Positions 1 through 8,399 of a stretch of 64,000 bases of DNA are shown here, piece after piece. The DNA comes from Sphingobacteriales bacterium (GTDB lineage: Bacteria > Bacteroidota > Bacteroidia > Chitinophagales > CAIOSU01). A model generated the notes under the pieces. That model searched no databases. It saw nothing but the letters and a program-made list of their open reading frames with translations, and was not told where the DNA came from. The translations under genes and the position numbers were made by a program. The stretch covers positions 474,428-538,427 of the forward strand of contig JAIXUD010000021.1 in assembly GCA_027483645.1 (NCBI GenBank), read 5' to 3'. Position 1 is the stretch's first letter. Every line of letters begins with the position of its first letter.

Positions 1-127
1 CAGATTTGTTTGGGCGGAAACATATCGTATACTAATGAAGTCGATAGATTCTCCCTCAACTAATACCATTTACTTTTCATTCCGTCTGTAATAAAGCTAC
101 TCGCAAAAGTGTGTAATGTTGTTAGGA

Positions 128-252
128 TGTCATCGTGAGCGCAGTCGAACTAACAGCCATCCATAATGTAGGTGGCAAGATAAATACACATTACCCAAAT
201 AGTGACGGTGTTTCTTGACCGTGTTGTGGATGGTTCCTCCGCTCACCATGAA
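128..252. repeat. Palindromic intergenic element, copy 1
   Basis: The left arm reads like TGTCATCGTGAGCGCAGTCG and the right arm is its approximate inverse, ending GCTCACCATGA. The interior is also shared with the copy at 40131-40252 read in reverse: CCATCCATAATGTAGGTGGC next to the left arm, and a GTGAC(C)GTGTTTC..ACCGTGTTG stretch before the right arm. This copy is more diverged in its arms than the 40-kb copy. Similar half-elements lie at 25721 and 29386. Confidence 0.7.
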
Positions 253-782
253 TACGTAGCGAAGACTGTTCTACAGCTAAAATTCCTTAACGTTTGCCGA
301 GTCAGAGAATTCTGCTTTTAACTGAGCAGCCCGTTTGAAGAAAAGGTTTTGATTTATGTGTAGCTTCAAGACGCTAGATGGTAAATATTGTTCTCTCTAT
401 CGGCAGCAAACAAAAGCGCAGCCCTTATATCTATCTAGGTGAGATCAGGAAAGTCTTCGATAATTTCAACAACAGTCATCCCGGCGCCAAGCCATCCCAA
501 AATATCATAAACAGTAATACGCATATTCCGTATGCATGGCTTACTGCCGCGCTTGCCAGGCTTAAAGGCAATTATGTTGCGATAATTACTTTTTTAGGCC
601 ATGATATAGATAAGATAAATTTTTTTTGTAAATGTAATTTAAGGGGTGATTCGCTGATTCAATGATGCTTTAAGCGTCCTAGCTTAAAGCAAAATAAGAT
701 AGTGGCATCTTCGATAGATAAATATATCATTAACGGTTTTATATTCCACCAATAATCAGTCAACCAATAACCAAAGACCAAA

Positions 783-813
783 TTGCACATTGGTACATTA
801 ACCATTATCTTCG
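783..813 (+). promoter_or_regulatory. Bacteroidota-type promoter of the carboxylase
   Basis: TTG at 783-785 and TATCTTCG at 806-813 (consensus TAnnTTTG, one mismatch) are spaced 20 bases apart. The -7 element ends six bases before the ATG at 820, so the transcript would have almost no leader. Confidence 0.45.
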
Positions 814-819
814 CAAGCT

Positions 820-2448
820 ATGGATTTGGAGTTTAACAGGAACGAGGATGCCATGAAGCTCATGGTATCGAACATGCGCAAGAAGCTGGATAAGATTTAC
901 CTTGGCGGCGGCAAAAAGAACATTGACAAGCAGCACGAAAAGGGCAAAATGACCGCCCGCGAGCGCGTGGATGCTTTGCTGGATACGGGCAAGCCGTACC
1001 TGGAAATCGGGGAGTTTGTTGCCTACGAAATGTACGAAGAGCAGGGCGGCTGCCCTGCCGGTGGTGTAATTGCCGTGCTTGGGTATGTGAGCAACCGCTT
1101 GTGCATCATCTTGGCCAACGATGCCACGGTGAAGGCCGGTGCGTGGTTTCCGCTAACCGCCAAAAAGAACATCCGCGCACAGGAAATTGCGATGGAGAAC
1201 CGCTTGCCAGTAATCTATTTGGTAGATAGTGCTGGCGTGTACCTGCCGATGCAAGACGAGATTTTCCCGGATAAGGAGCACTTTGGGCGGATGTTCCGCA
1301 ACAATGCGAAGATGTCGGCCATGGGCATACCGCAACTGAGTGCCGTAATGGGCAGCTGCGTGGCTGGCGGTGCTTACCTGCCTATTATGAGCGATGAGGC
1401 CTTGATAGTAGAAGGCACGGGTTCTATATTCTTAGCAGGACCGTTTTTGGTGAAGGCTGCTATTGGCGAAGACGTTGACCAAGAAACCCTTGGCGGCGCA
1501 AGCACGCACAGCGAGATAAGCGGTGTAACTGATTACAAAATGCCAGACGATGCCACGTGCATCAAAACCATCCGCCAGTTGATTGATAAGCTGGGGCATA
1601 ACGAAAAAGCTGGTTTCGACAGAGTAACCCCTGTACCGCCCAAGCGCGACCCGAAAGAACTATACGGCATATATAGTGAAGGTGGTGCCAAGCCATATGA
1701 CATGGGCCACCTTATTGAATGCATGGTGGACGATTCAGAATTCTTGGAGTATAAAGAAGGATACGGCAAATCCATCCTTTGCGGTTATGCGCGTATAGAT
1801 GGTTGGTCGGTAGGGATTGTGGCCAACCAGCGCAAAATAGTAAAATCGAAGAAAGGCGAGATGCAGTTGGGCGGGGTTATCTACTCCGACTCGGCAGACA
1901 AAGCCGCTCGCTTTATCATGATTTGCAACCAGAAGAAGATACCACTTATATTCCTGCAAGATGTTACCGGCTTTATGGTAGGCAGCCGCAGCGAGCATGG
2001 CGGCATCATTAAAGATGGTGCCAAGATGGTAAACGCCATGGCGAATAGCGTGGTACCTAAGTTTACTGTGGTAGTGGGCAATAGCTACGGCGCAGGCAAC
2101 TATGCCATGTGCGGCAAAAGCTACGACCCGCGCCTAATGCTGGCCTGGCCAACAGCCAAGATTGCCGTAATGGGCGGCGAGCAAGCGGCGAAAGTGTTGC
2201 TACAGATTGAAGTGGCAGCGCTAAAAGCCAAAGGAGAAATCATTGACCCCGAGAAAGAGAAGCACTTACTGGAGACCATCAAGGCGCATTACGACAAAAC
2301 CACTACACCATACTATAATGCAGCCCGCCTGGTAGTCGATAAAATCATCGACCCGCTAGAGACGCGCAGCATCTTATCCATTGGCATAGAGGCCGCCAAC
2401 AATGCGCCTATTACTGAGCCGTACAGGGTTGGGGTGCTGCAGACTTGA
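820..2448 (+). CDS. Acyl-CoA carboxylase carboxyltransferase (beta) subunit, methylcrotonyl/propionyl-CoA type
   Basis: This 542-residue protein has the full length of a biotin-dependent acyl-CoA carboxylase beta subunit, which transfers carboxyl from carboxybiotin to an acyl-CoA in the cytoplasm. The N-terminal half holds the crotonase-like motif around GGCPAGGVIAVLG and GSCVAGGAYLPIMSDEA (oxyanion region); the C-terminal half holds QDVTGFMVGSRSEHGG and GNSYGAGNYAMCGK. The overall pattern, including the KMTARERVDALLDTG start, is closest to methylcrotonyl-CoA carboxylases (leucine degradation). Propionyl-CoA specificity cannot be excluded. No biotin carboxylase subunit lies beside it, so its partner must be encoded elsewhere. 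Confidence 0.9.
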   Translation: MDLEFNRNEDAMKLMVSNMRKKLDKIYLGGGKKNIDKQHEKGKMTARERVDALLDTGKPYLEIGEFVAYEMYEEQGGCPAGGVIAVLGYVSNRLCIILANDATVKAGAWFPLTAKKNIRAQEIAMENRLPVIYLVDSAGVYLPMQDEIFPDKEHFGRMFRNNAKMSAMGIPQLSAVMGSCVAGGAYLPIMSDEALIVEGTGSIFLAGPFLVKAAIGEDVDQETLGGASTHSEISGVTDYKMPDDATCIKTIRQLIDKLGHNEKAGFDRVTPVPPKRDPKELYGIYSEGGAKPYDMGHLIECMVDDSEFLEYKEGYGKSILCGYARIDGWSVGIVANQRKIVKSKKGEMQLGGVIYSDSADKAARFIMICNQKKIPLIFLQDVTGFMVGSRSEHGGIIKDGAKMVNAMANSVVPKFTVVVGNSYGAGNYAMCGKSYDPRLMLAWPTAKIAVMGGEQAAKVLLQIEVAALKAKGEIIDPEKEKHLLETIKAHYDKTTTPYYNAARLVVDKIIDPLETRSILSIGIEAANNAPITEPYRVGVLQT

Positions 2449-2508
2449 GCCTATGCAATTGAAGCTAAATAGGAATTGGTTAGGGAGCAAATTATTACCT
2501 TTCCATAC

Positions 2509-3141
2509 ATGATTACCCCACCAGTACTCCATTACAACTCCTTTACCCTTGCCATGCACGATGGCACGTTGGTGCGTTTCGTGCCCATGAGCCCAGCTTA
2601 TGCAGTACACATTAAGGAAGGATTTCAGCGCCTGTCGCCGGAGTCAAGATATATGCGCTTTGGGCACCCTGTAAATGAGCTTACCGAGAAAGAATTGAAG
2701 TACCTTACCCATGTTGACCAGCAATATCATGTGGCTTGGGGTGCTATGGTTATGGAAGAAAATGTGGAGCATGGCATTGGCGTAGGAAGATACATACACA
2801 TTGGGGGAAATTTGGGGAAAGCGGAGTTTGCACTTACGATAATCGATAACTACCAAAACAAAGGTATAGGTAGGTATCTGCTGGCTTTGCTGTATGTTTT
2901 GGCTTTACGGCAGGGTATCCATACTTTGAGTGGCTCCATACTCCCCTCAAACGGGCACGCGGCCGAGATAATGACTGCCATAGGTGCGCGCACAGCCTTG
3001 GAAAACGGACTTTATTACACCAACTTACCTGTATTGACAGATTGGGGAAAATTAACTACCCCATATGGACAAAGATTTACGGAAACGCTGCATAATATAA
3101 GCACCCATTTACAACCAGTATCGGGTTCTAATATCCATTAA
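2509..3141 (+). CDS. GNAT acetyltransferase of the Pat/PatZ type, stand-alone domain
   Basis: I chose the ATG at 2509 over a TTG at 2476, giving about 210 residues. The motif LSPESRYMRFGHPVNELTEK followed by VDQQYHVAWGAM is the pattern of the GNAT domain found at the C terminus of bacterial protein acetyltransferases (Pat), and YQNKGIGRYLLALL is the acetyl-CoA binding motif A. The large ADP-forming acyl-CoA synthetase domain of Pat proteins is absent. Known members acetylate lysines of acyl-CoA synthetases, so its place directly after an acyl-CoA carboxylase is suggestive, but the substrate here is inference. The final 50 residues are less typical. Confidence 0.75.
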   Translation: MITPPVLHYNSFTLAMHDGTLVRFVPMSPAYAVHIKEGFQRLSPESRYMRFGHPVNELTEKELKYLTHVDQQYHVAWGAMVMEENVEHGIGVGRYIHIGGNLGKAEFALTIIDNYQNKGIGRYLLALLYVLALRQGIHTLSGSILPSNGHAAEIMTAIGARTALENGLYYTNLPVLTDWGKLTTPYGQRFTETLHNISTHLQPVSGSNIH

Positions 3142-3243
3142 GCGAAAATATTGGCACCCCAACCTAGATTTAATAGTCTTGAAAATCAACTATTTGCAAT
3201 TTTTTTGAAAAATATTTTCTTTCTTGGCAACCCAAATAGCACT

Positions 3244-3259
3244 TTGGCACGTTACTTGT
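3244..3259 (+). promoter_or_regulatory. Putative sigma-54 promoter
   Basis: TTGGCACG at 3244-3251, four bases, then TTGT at 3256-3259 matches the sigma-54 consensus TTGGCACG-N4-TTGC in sequence and spacing, except for T in place of the last C. It lies about 50 bases before the small gene at 3309. A sigma-54 type activator is encoded at 38604 in the same window. Confidence 0.4.
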
Positions 3260-3308
3260 TTAATGGTATGACAGAATTAAAAGTAACTAACCTCAAAAAC
3301 ATAAAGCC

Positions 3309-3488
3309 ATGTTAGAAATACTGAAAATCAACCGGATGCGCAAACTGATGAAACAGTACAGCGAATTGAAAAACAAAGCAATGAACTTCATGCAAAACGG
3401 CGACCTACAGAGCTATGTAGAAACCCTTGCTAAAGCCAGCCAAGTAAAAAACATGTATTTGCAAACCGCACGCGTTCACTTGTCATAA
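3309..3488 (+). CDS. Small 59-residue protein, Lacal_2735/DUF6435-like pattern
   Basis: The frame runs from ATG 3309 to TAA 3488. The product begins MLEILKINRMRKLMKQYSEL and continues KNKAMNFMQNGDLQSYVETL; it is basic, wholly helical in appearance, with a likely two-helix hairpin. The pattern (K-L-x-K-x-Y-x-x-L-x-x-K-A, then GD-x-x-x-Y, then a second helix) resembles small Bacteroidota proteins annotated Lacal_2735 or DUF6435, from memory. It has its own terminator and a sigma-54-like promoter, which supports a real monocistronic gene. Function unknown. Confidence 0.6.
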   Translation: MLEILKINRMRKLMKQYSELKNKAMNFMQNGDLQSYVETLAKASQVKNMYLQTARVHLS

Positions 3489-3533
3489 TGATAGGTAGCA
3501 ACCGCAAAACATTTACTGGAATATTATTGTACT

Positions 3534-3573
3534 GAGAGGTGTGCTTGACGAAGGTAGCGCCTCTCTTTATTTT
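3534..3573 (+). terminator. Terminator after the small gene
   Basis: GAGAGG and GCCTCTC form the stem base, with a loop around GTGCTTGACGAAGGTAGC, followed by TTTATTTT. Confidence 0.55.
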
Positions 3574-3605
3574 AAGGGATGTTTGTACACCCAAGAATCA
3601 AGGCA

Positions 3606-3642
3606 TAAAAAAAGCCCCCATGCTTAGGCACGAGGGCTTCGA
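3606..3642 (-). terminator. Terminator of tRNA-Leu
   Basis: Read on the minus strand, AAGCCCTCGTG and CATGGGGGCTT form a stem around CCTAAG, followed by seven T. It lies just beyond the 3' end of the tRNA. Confidence 0.75.
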
Positions 3643-3650
3643 AATAAGAG

Positions 3651-3732
3651 TGCGGATGAAGGGACTCGAACCCCCACGCCGTGAGGCACTAGATCCTAAG
3701 TCTAGCGCGGCTACCAATTACGCCACATCCGC
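3651..3732 (-). tRNA. tRNA-Leu (anticodon UAG)
   Basis: On the minus strand the acceptor stem GCGGATG pairs with CATCCGC, the anticodon stem CTAGA/TCTAG encloses the loop CTTAGGA with anticodon TAG, and GGGTTCGAGTCCC forms the T arm. The 82-base length with a long variable arm fits a class II leucine tRNA. The 3' CCA is not encoded. Confidence 0.95.
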
Positions 3733-3743
3733 AAACTGGACTG

Positions 3744-3774
3744 CAAAGCTATAACAAAATTACAATTCCAACAA
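3744..3774 (-). promoter_or_regulatory. Promoter of tRNA-Leu
   Basis: On the minus strand TAGCTTTG (3751-3744) is an exact match to the Bacteroidota -7 element TAnnTTTG, with TTG 17 to 20 bases upstream. Transcription would begin a few bases before the tRNA. Confidence 0.55.
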
Positions 3775-3920
3775 CACAACCGCGCTAATAATAATTTTTG
3801 GTAGTTCTAAACAGTTATAGTGTGGAATTTAGCGAGCTCCATTGCTGTTATTATAGTTGCTAATGGTTAAATTTAAACCACGGTAGCATTAAGCCCGTAT
3901 CACGAGGAGTAGAACGCACT

Positions 3921-6158
3921 ATGTCTCACACCCAACAAGTAATTGACCTACAAGAGGAGCGCAAGGTTATCCTCAAAGAATATCGCCATCTGCTGAAGGC
4001 CATAAAGCCCCAGTTACAGCGCGGCGATAAGCAGATGATTCGGCATGCTTTTGAGTTGGCGCTGGATAGCCATAAGGATATGCGCAGAAAAAGCGGCGAG
4101 CCCTATATATTGCACCCGCTTGCCGTGGCACAGATTGTAGCAGGCGAAATGGGCCTGGGGCCAACGTCGGTAGCTTGTGCCTTACTACATGATGTGGTTG
4201 AGGATACCGAGATAACTTTGGACGACATTAAACGCGAGTTTGGCAGCAACGTGGCCAAAATCGTGGACGGTCTTACCAAAATTTCTGGTGTGTTCGATTT
4301 AAGTAGCAGCGAGCAAGCAGAGAACTTCAGGAAGCTTTTGCTCACCCTTACCGATGATGTACGGGTTATCCTAATCAAAATTGCCGACCGGTTGCACAAT
4401 ATGCGCACGCTGGATAGCATGCCGCGCAACAAGCAGTTGAAAATCTCAAGCGAAACCAGCTACCTGTACGCTCCCCTAGCCCACCGCTTGGGCCTATATG
4501 CCATTAAGAGCGAGCTGGAAGACCTCTCCATGAAATACACCGAGACGGAAGCGTACCGCCTCATTGCCCAAAAACTGAACGAAACCAAGCGCGAACGCGC
4601 CCGCTACATAAACGAATTCATTCGCCCGATAAAAGAAAGACTGGATAAGGAGTTTACCAACTTCCAGATATACGGCCGCCCTAAATCTATCCACTCCATT
4701 TGGAACAAGATGAAAACCAAGGCGGTGGATTTCGAACAGGTGTATGATTTGTTTGCAATACGGGTACTATTAAACCCAGAGGCAGATGCCGAAAAATCGG
4801 ATTGTTGGCGAGTGTACTCTGTAGTTACCGACATATACCGCCCTAACCCTAGCCGCTTACGAGATTGGGTAAGCACCCCGAAGAGCAACGGCTACGAAGC
4901 CCTACACACCACCGTGATGGGCCCAAAAGGCAAATGGGTAGAAGTGCAGATACGCACCGAGCGTATGGACGAGATAGCCGAAAAAGGCTATGCCGCCCAC
5001 TGGAAGTACAAGGAAGGCGAAGACGGGCCTGCAGAGAAAACCAAAGATGCCGATGGTGCGCTAGATGAATGGCTGAACCGTATACGCGAAATACTTCAAA
5101 ACCAGGACAGTAACGCGCTCGACTTTATCAATGATTTTAAGCTCAACCTGTTTCAGGATGAGATATACGTATTCACCCCGAAAGGCCAGCTGAAAATGCT
5201 GCCCAACGGCAGCACCACGCTCGATTTTGCATTCGATATCCACTCTGATATAGGTGTTACCTGCATCGGTGCGAAGGTAAACCATAAGCTGGTGCCTTTA
5301 AGCCACAAGCTGGCCAATGGCGACCAGGTGGAAATCATCACCAGTAAAAAGCAAAAGCCCAATGAAGACTGGCTGAACTTTGTACTTACAGGCAAGGCTA
5401 AGTCAAAAATAAAATCGGCACTGAAAGAAGAGAAGCGCACCGTGGCCGCCGATGGCAAGGATATGGTGATGCGGAAATTCCGCCACTTGAAGCTGGAGCA
5501 TAACCCTAAATTACTGGAAGACATTGTACATTTCTTCAAACTCCCCACGGTACAGGATTTCTATTACAATGTAGCTACCAAAAAAATTACTGCTAAGGAC
5601 TTGGGCGAGATGCACTTCATTGGCAATAAACTCATTCTGCCCGAAAAGGAAAAACAAGAGCACAAGCAGCCGACGGTTGAAGATACCATACGTACCACAC
5701 TTAAAAAGAACGCCGAACTGCTCATATTTGGCGATAACCTAGAGAAAATAGACTACAAATTTGCCAACTGCTGCAACCCAATACCGGGCGATGATGTATT
5801 TGGCTTTGTAACCATAGGGGAAGGCATTAAAATACACAAAACCAATTGCCCCAACGCCGTGCAGTTGATGAGCAATTACGGCTACCGCATTATCAAAACC
5901 AAGTGGAACAAAGACCATGCAATTGCCTTCCTAACCGAACTGAAATTGAGTGGTATTGATGATGTAGGTGTAATGAACAAAATAACCAACATCATATCGC
6001 AAGAACTAAAAATAAACATGCGCTCTATTTCCCTCGAAAGCAAGGACGGTATTTTCGAAGGCTTGATAACGCTTTTCGTTCAGGATACTGACCAATTGGA
6101 CAATTTGATAAAACGCCTAAAAGGATTGGACGGAATATTATCAATTAGCCGCCAATAA
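3921..6158 (+). CDS. Bifunctional (p)ppGpp synthetase/hydrolase, RelA/SpoT family
   Basis: At 745 residues this is a full-length long RSH enzyme, which makes and degrades the alarmone (p)ppGpp in the cytoplasm. The hydrolase domain is intact: RKSGEPYILHP near residue 57 and the HD pair at 90-91 in LLHDVVEDTE. The synthetase domain follows (GRPKSIHSIWNKMK near 250, EVQIRTERMDEIAEKGYAAHWKYK near 330). A TGS domain begins at DEIYVFTPKGQLKMLPNG and an ACT domain closes the protein. Both activities therefore look possible, as is usual when a genome has one long RSH. It is preceded by the divergent tRNA and followed closely by fur. Confidence 0.93.
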   Translation: MSHTQQVIDLQEERKVILKEYRHLLKAIKPQLQRGDKQMIRHAFELALDSHKDMRRKSGEPYILHPLAVAQIVAGEMGLGPTSVACALLHDVVEDTEITLDDIKREFGSNVAKIVDGLTKISGVFDLSSSEQAENFRKLLLTLTDDVRVILIKIADRLHNMRTLDSMPRNKQLKISSETSYLYAPLAHRLGLYAIKSELEDLSMKYTETEAYRLIAQKLNETKRERARYINEFIRPIKERLDKEFTNFQIYGRPKSIHSIWNKMKTKAVDFEQVYDLFAIRVLLNPEADAEKSDCWRVYSVVTDIYRPNPSRLRDWVSTPKSNGYEALHTTVMGPKGKWVEVQIRTERMDEIAEKGYAAHWKYKEGEDGPAEKTKDADGALDEWLNRIREILQNQDSNALDFINDFKLNLFQDEIYVFTPKGQLKMLPNGSTTLDFAFDIHSDIGVTCIGAKVNHKLVPLSHKLANGDQVEIITSKKQKPNEDWLNFVLTGKAKSKIKSALKEEKRTVAADGKDMVMRKFRHLKLEHNPKLLEDIVHFFKLPTVQDFYYNVATKKITAKDLGEMHFIGNKLILPEKEKQEHKQPTVEDTIRTTLKKNAELLIFGDNLEKIDYKFANCCNPIPGDDVFGFVTIGEGIKIHKTNCPNAVQLMSNYGYRIIKTKWNKDHAIAFLTELKLSGIDDVGVMNKITNIISQELKINMRSISLESKDGIFEGLITLFVQDTDQLDNLIKRLKGLDGILSISRQ

Positions 6159-6162
6159 AGCG

Positions 6163-6170
6163 TATTTTTG
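6163..6170 (+). promoter_or_regulatory. Bacteroidota -7 element upstream of fur
   Basis: TATTTTTG is an exact TAnnTTTG match just past the RelA/SpoT stop codon. No clear TTG lies at the expected -33 distance. If real, transcription begins near 6176, which agrees with a downstream start for the next gene. Confidence 0.35.
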
Positions 6171-6269
6171 CAACTAAGTTTCTTATTACTCATTTCATAT
6201 TTCGTATCGACTTTGCTGACTTTTGGAAAACCAACTATAGCCCCCGGCGGCAAAGACATCATAGGCGAG

Positions 6270-6713
6270 GTGAAGAACATCTTCTCCATGCACTTGGAGC
6301 AGCACAACCAGCGCAAAACGCCGGAGCGCTACGCTATATTGGAGGAAATATACAGCCGAAACGACCACTTTGATGCAGAAACCCTCTACATCGAAATGAA
6401 GAATAAAAACTTCAACATCAGCAGGGCTACAGTTTATAATACTTTAGATTTGCTGGTATCGTGCGATTTGGTAACCCGACACCAGTTTGGCAAAAGTTAT
6501 GCCCAGTATGAAAAATCTTACGGCTACAAGAACCACGACCATATAATTTGCGTAGATTGCAAAAAAGTGGTGGAGTTTTGCGACCCTCGCATACAGCAAA
6601 TACAAAGTATGATGGGCGACTTGCTGAACTTTAAAATTACCCACCATTCACTAAATTTGTATGGCATTTGCGGTAGCTGCCAAAAGCTACGCGAAATGAA
6701 ACAAGCTAAATAA
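6270..6713 (+). CDS. Fur/PerR family metal-dependent repressor
   Basis: The product is a small DNA-binding repressor of the Fur superfamily that senses iron, peroxide or another metal. The winged helix is [39 protein letters not shown]; the dimerisation domain carries HDHIICVDC and a second CXXC in CGSCQKL, forming the structural zinc site. The open frame extends back to a TTG at 6168, but those first residues are hydrophobic and lie on the promoter element. I chose GTG 6270 because family members begin about 15 residues before RKTPER; ATG 6288 is the alternative. Which metal it senses cannot be told. Confidence 0.88.
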   Translation: MKNIFSMHLEQHNQRKTPERYAILEEIYSRNDHFDAETLYIEMKNKNFNISRATVYNTLDLLVSCDLVTRHQFGKSYAQYEKSYGYKNHDHIICVDCKKVVEFCDPRIQQIQSMMGDLLNFKITHHSLNLYGICGSCQKLREMKQAK

Positions 6714-6729
6714 ACCACAAACCACCGCT

Positions 6730-7071
6730 ATGGATTATACTATAACTACCAACGGAAACGCTACCATACTGAGCCTTAAAGGAAGTTTGCTAGCCGATGT
6801 GCAAACCAAAGATATCCTTCAACAGGTTACCGACATGATACAAGAAGGGAAAGTGCGCTTTGTGGTTGACTTGAGCGACCTAAAATTCATTAACAGTAGC
6901 GGCCTTGGCATGCTACTTACCTGCCTTACTAAAGCGCGTAAAGCTGGTGGCGATGTTATCTTGGCCAATGTGCCTGAGCAGGTACAGAACCTGTTGGTAA
7001 TAACTAAGCTGAGCAACATCTTCCAGACCAAGGAGACCTTAAAAGACGCTTTGGCATTTTACCAAAGCTAA
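6730..7071 (+). CDS. STAS-domain protein, anti-sigma factor antagonist type
   Basis: This 113-residue protein is one STAS domain. DLSDLKFINSSGLGMLL at about residues 48-63 carries the serine pair that is phosphorylated in SpoIIAA/RsbV proteins to switch binding of an anti-sigma kinase. No kinase, phosphatase or sigma factor lies nearby. In Bacteroidota such single STAS proteins are common and mostly uncharacterised, so the role in partner switching is inferred from family only. It is 16 bases after fur and 41 before purA, possibly co-transcribed. Confidence 0.85.
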   Translation: MDYTITTNGNATILSLKGSLLADVQTKDILQQVTDMIQEGKVRFVVDLSDLKFINSSGLGMLLTCLTKARKAGGDVILANVPEQVQNLLVITKLSNIFQTKETLKDALAFYQS

Positions 7072-7112
7072 TTAATTGTAACTGTTTATACTACTGTTTT
7101 CATAATACTGAT

Positions 7113-8399
7113 ATGTACGTTGACGTTTTACTTGGGCTGCAATGGGGCGATGAAGGGAAAGGCAAAATCGTGGATTACCTTGCAGACAAATACAATATTG
7201 TAGCGCGTTTTCAAGGCGGGCCTAATGCCGGTCACACCCTAAAAATCAATGGCGAACGCTTTGTGCTGCACACCATCCCTTCCGGTATCTTCCATGAAGG
7301 GGTTTGTAATGTGGTAGGCAACGGCGTAGTAATTGACCCTGTTACCTTCCAGAAAGAAACCAGCAAGCTAGAGGCGTTGAACATTGATGTGCGCGAGCGC
7401 ATGGTTATCTCCCTTCGTGCCCACTTGATATTGCCAACCCACAAGTTGCTTGATGCAGCCAGCGAAAGCCGTAAAGGCCAAGCTAAAATCGGCTCTACAC
7501 TGCGTGGTATCGGCCCAACTTACATGGACCACACCGGCCGAAATGGCTTGCGCGTGGGCGATATACTGGAGCCAGACTTCAAACAACGTTACCAAGCATT
7601 AAAAGAAAAGCACGAGGAACTGCTCGGCTTTTACAACTATAAAGATTACGACCTTGCCGAATTGGAAGGCCCGTGGTTTGAGGGCATTGAAAACCTTCGC
7701 CGCCTAAAGTTGATCAATACCGAGTACTTCCTGAACGATGCCTTGGCTAAAGGCCAAACTATATTGGCGGAAGGTGCGCAGGGCTCGATGTTGGATATCA
7801 ATTTCGGCACTTACCCGTTTGTTACTTCTAGCAATACACTTACCGCTTCTGCCAGCATAGGATTGGGCATATCGCCTACCCGCATCCGTAAGGTTTACGG
7901 CATCAGCAAAGCCTATTGTACCCGCGTGGGTAGTGGCCCTTTCCCGACTGAGTTGGATAACGATATGGGTGAACTACTTCGCCAAAAAGGCAGTGAATTT
8001 GGCGCTACTACTGGCCGTCCACGCCGTTGCGGTTGGATTGACTTGCCAGCGCTAAAATATGCTGCTATGTTGAGCGGCCTTACCGACCTCATCATTACCA
8101 AGATTGACGTAATGAATGATTTCGAGGAGATACAGGCTTGTACCGACTACGAAATTGACGGACAGAAAACCCAAGATTTGCCTTACGATTTGGGCAGAAA
8201 AGACTTGAAGCCCGTTTTTCGTACCTTCCCAGGTTGGCAGAAAGACATTGGCGACATCCATAACTTTGATGAGTTGCCAGCGCCTATCACTAACTACGTG
8301 GCCTTTTTGGAAGATTACCTGAAGGTGCCCATCACCATCGTATCCACCGGCCCTGGCCGCGAGGAGTTTATCTTGAAAGAACAAGTAAGCACGCTATGA
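7113..8399 (+). CDS. purA: Adenylosuccinate synthase
   Basis: This enzyme joins IMP and aspartate using GTP, the first committed step to AMP. At 428 residues it has full length. The GTP site GLQWGDEGKGKIVDYLA is at residues 8-24, NAGHTL follows, and GATTGRPRRCGWIDLPALKYA and RVGSGPFPTEL are the family signatures in the C-terminal half. It ends in a four-base overlap (ATGA) with the next gene, so the two are probably translationally coupled although they serve different pathways. Confidence 0.97.
   Translation: MYVDVLLGLQWGDEGKGKIVDYLADKYNIVARFQGGPNAGHTLKINGERFVLHTIPSGIFHEGVCNVVGNGVVIDPVTFQKETSKLEALNIDVRERMVISLRAHLILPTHKLLDAASESRKGQAKIGSTLRGIGPTYMDHTGRNGLRVGDILEPDFKQRYQALKEKHEELLGFYNYKDYDLAELEGPWFEGIENLRRLKLINTEYFLNDALAKGQTILAEGAQGSMLDINFGTYPFVTSSNTLTASASIGLGISPTRIRKVYGISKAYCTRVGSGPFPTELDNDMGELLRQKGSEFGATTGRPRRCGWIDLPALKYAAMLSGLTDLIITKIDVMNDFEEIQACTDYEIDGQKTQDLPYDLGRKDLKPVFRTFPGWQKDIGDIHNFDELPAPITNYVAFLEDYLKVPITIVSTGPGREEFILKEQVSTL

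Larger units (their letters stand above)
1..819. other. Spacer with one palindromic repeat and a promoter
   Basis: No convincing gene is seen in this stretch. It holds one copy of the palindromic repeat listed at 128-252. Just before the carboxylase gene lies a Bacteroidota-type promoter. The rest is AT-rich and without recognisable structure. Confidence 0.6.

Noticed and set aside
378..665. A 95-residue open frame in the first spacer
   Set aside because: It has no ribosome site, no family resemblance and an irregular composition, and lies in a repeat-bearing spacer. I treat it as chance.
3539..3754. A 71-residue open frame on the plus strand
   Set aside because: It runs through the terminator and the whole of tRNA-Leu on the other strand, so it cannot be a real gene.
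6168..6269. N-terminal extension of Fur with a membrane helix
   Set aside because: The extension begins at a TTG that lies within the -7 promoter element, and Fur proteins are cytoplasmic without such a segment.
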